From NCBI GenBank assembly GCA_964630755.1, contig CAZVYS010000040.1, positions 1 through 5,422 of the forward strand: DNA of 5,422 nt, in the 5' to 3' direction. The first letter of the stretch is position 1. Each line of letters opens with the position of its first letter. Below are positions 5,367-5,422 of the stretch, piece by piece. A program made the position numbers and the translations under genes. The notes beneath the pieces were generated by a model that made no database searches, was not told the origin of the DNA, and was given only the letters and a program-made list of their open reading frames with translations. This stretch comes from CAZVYS01 sp964630755 (GTDB lineage Bacteria > Patescibacteriota > Microgenomatia > UBA1400 > CG1-02-47-37).

Positions 5367-5422
5367 ATCAACAAATCTTATTCACTATTTTTGAAAAGGC
5401 TAACCAGTTAGAGGCTAGAGGC
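5363..5422 (+). CDS. probable class I/II aminotransferase, N-terminal fragment
   Basis: Only the first 20 codons are inside the window. They encode a segment ending IFEKANQLEARG, which resembles the N-terminus of aspartate/aromatic aminotransferases of fold type I, where a helix of this kind precedes an I-x-L-x-x-G-x-P segment. The start shares ATGA with the prephenate dehydratase stop, and AAGGGGAG at 5344-5351 is a plausible Shine-Dalgarno sequence 11 bases upstream. An enzyme transaminating phenylpyruvate and 4-hydroxyphenylpyruvate, or prephenate to arogenate, is what the operon still lacks, so the context supports the call. The specificity cannot be read from this fragment. Confidence 0.65.
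   Translation, partial: MNQQILFTIFEKANQLEARG

Overview
This AT-rich window holds the start of a compact, single-strand (+) operon for phenylalanine and tyrosine biosynthesis, preceded by about 800 bases with no convincing gene. Short genes, six CDSs chained by 4-base overlaps, a standard code (TGA used as stop), patchy Shine-Dalgarno signals and a split transketolase suggest a small-genome bacterium, possibly of the Candidate Phyla Radiation. That placement is an inference; nothing in the window fixes the phylum.

Layout. Bases 1-197 hold three strong hairpins and an AT-rich spacer. Bases 198-567 are visibly GC-richer than the genes and can fold into long nested helices; I see them as a candidate structured RNA of no family I recognise. 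Bases 568-768 hold no convincing gene. From 769 the operon's control region begins: a near-consensus promoter (TTGACT, 17 bases, TAAAAT), then a 27-codon leader peptide (806-889) containing the run FYFAWFY. A 15-bp antiterminator competes with an 8-bp terminator hairpin, whose T-tract ends one base before the first structural gene. This reads as a ribosome-mediated attenuator sensing charged Phe, Tyr and Trp tRNAs.

The structural genes follow in order: DAHP synthase (944), transketolase N-terminal and C-terminal halves (1753, 2565), chorismate mutase (3539), TyrA-type prephenate/arogenate dehydrogenase (3802), prephenate dehydratase with an ACT domain (4539), and the first 20 codons of a probable class I/II aminotransferase (5363, cut by the window edge).

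How they work together. Transketolase can supply erythrose 4-phosphate, which DAHP synthase condenses with phosphoenolpyruvate to open the shikimate pathway. The intermediate steps from DAHP to chorismate are not in the window. Chorismate mutase makes prephenate, TyrA and PheA divide it between the tyrosine and phenylalanine branches, and the aminotransferase would supply the amino group. DAHP synthase has no visible regulatory domain, so leader-peptide attenuation plus Phe feedback on PheA look like the main controls.
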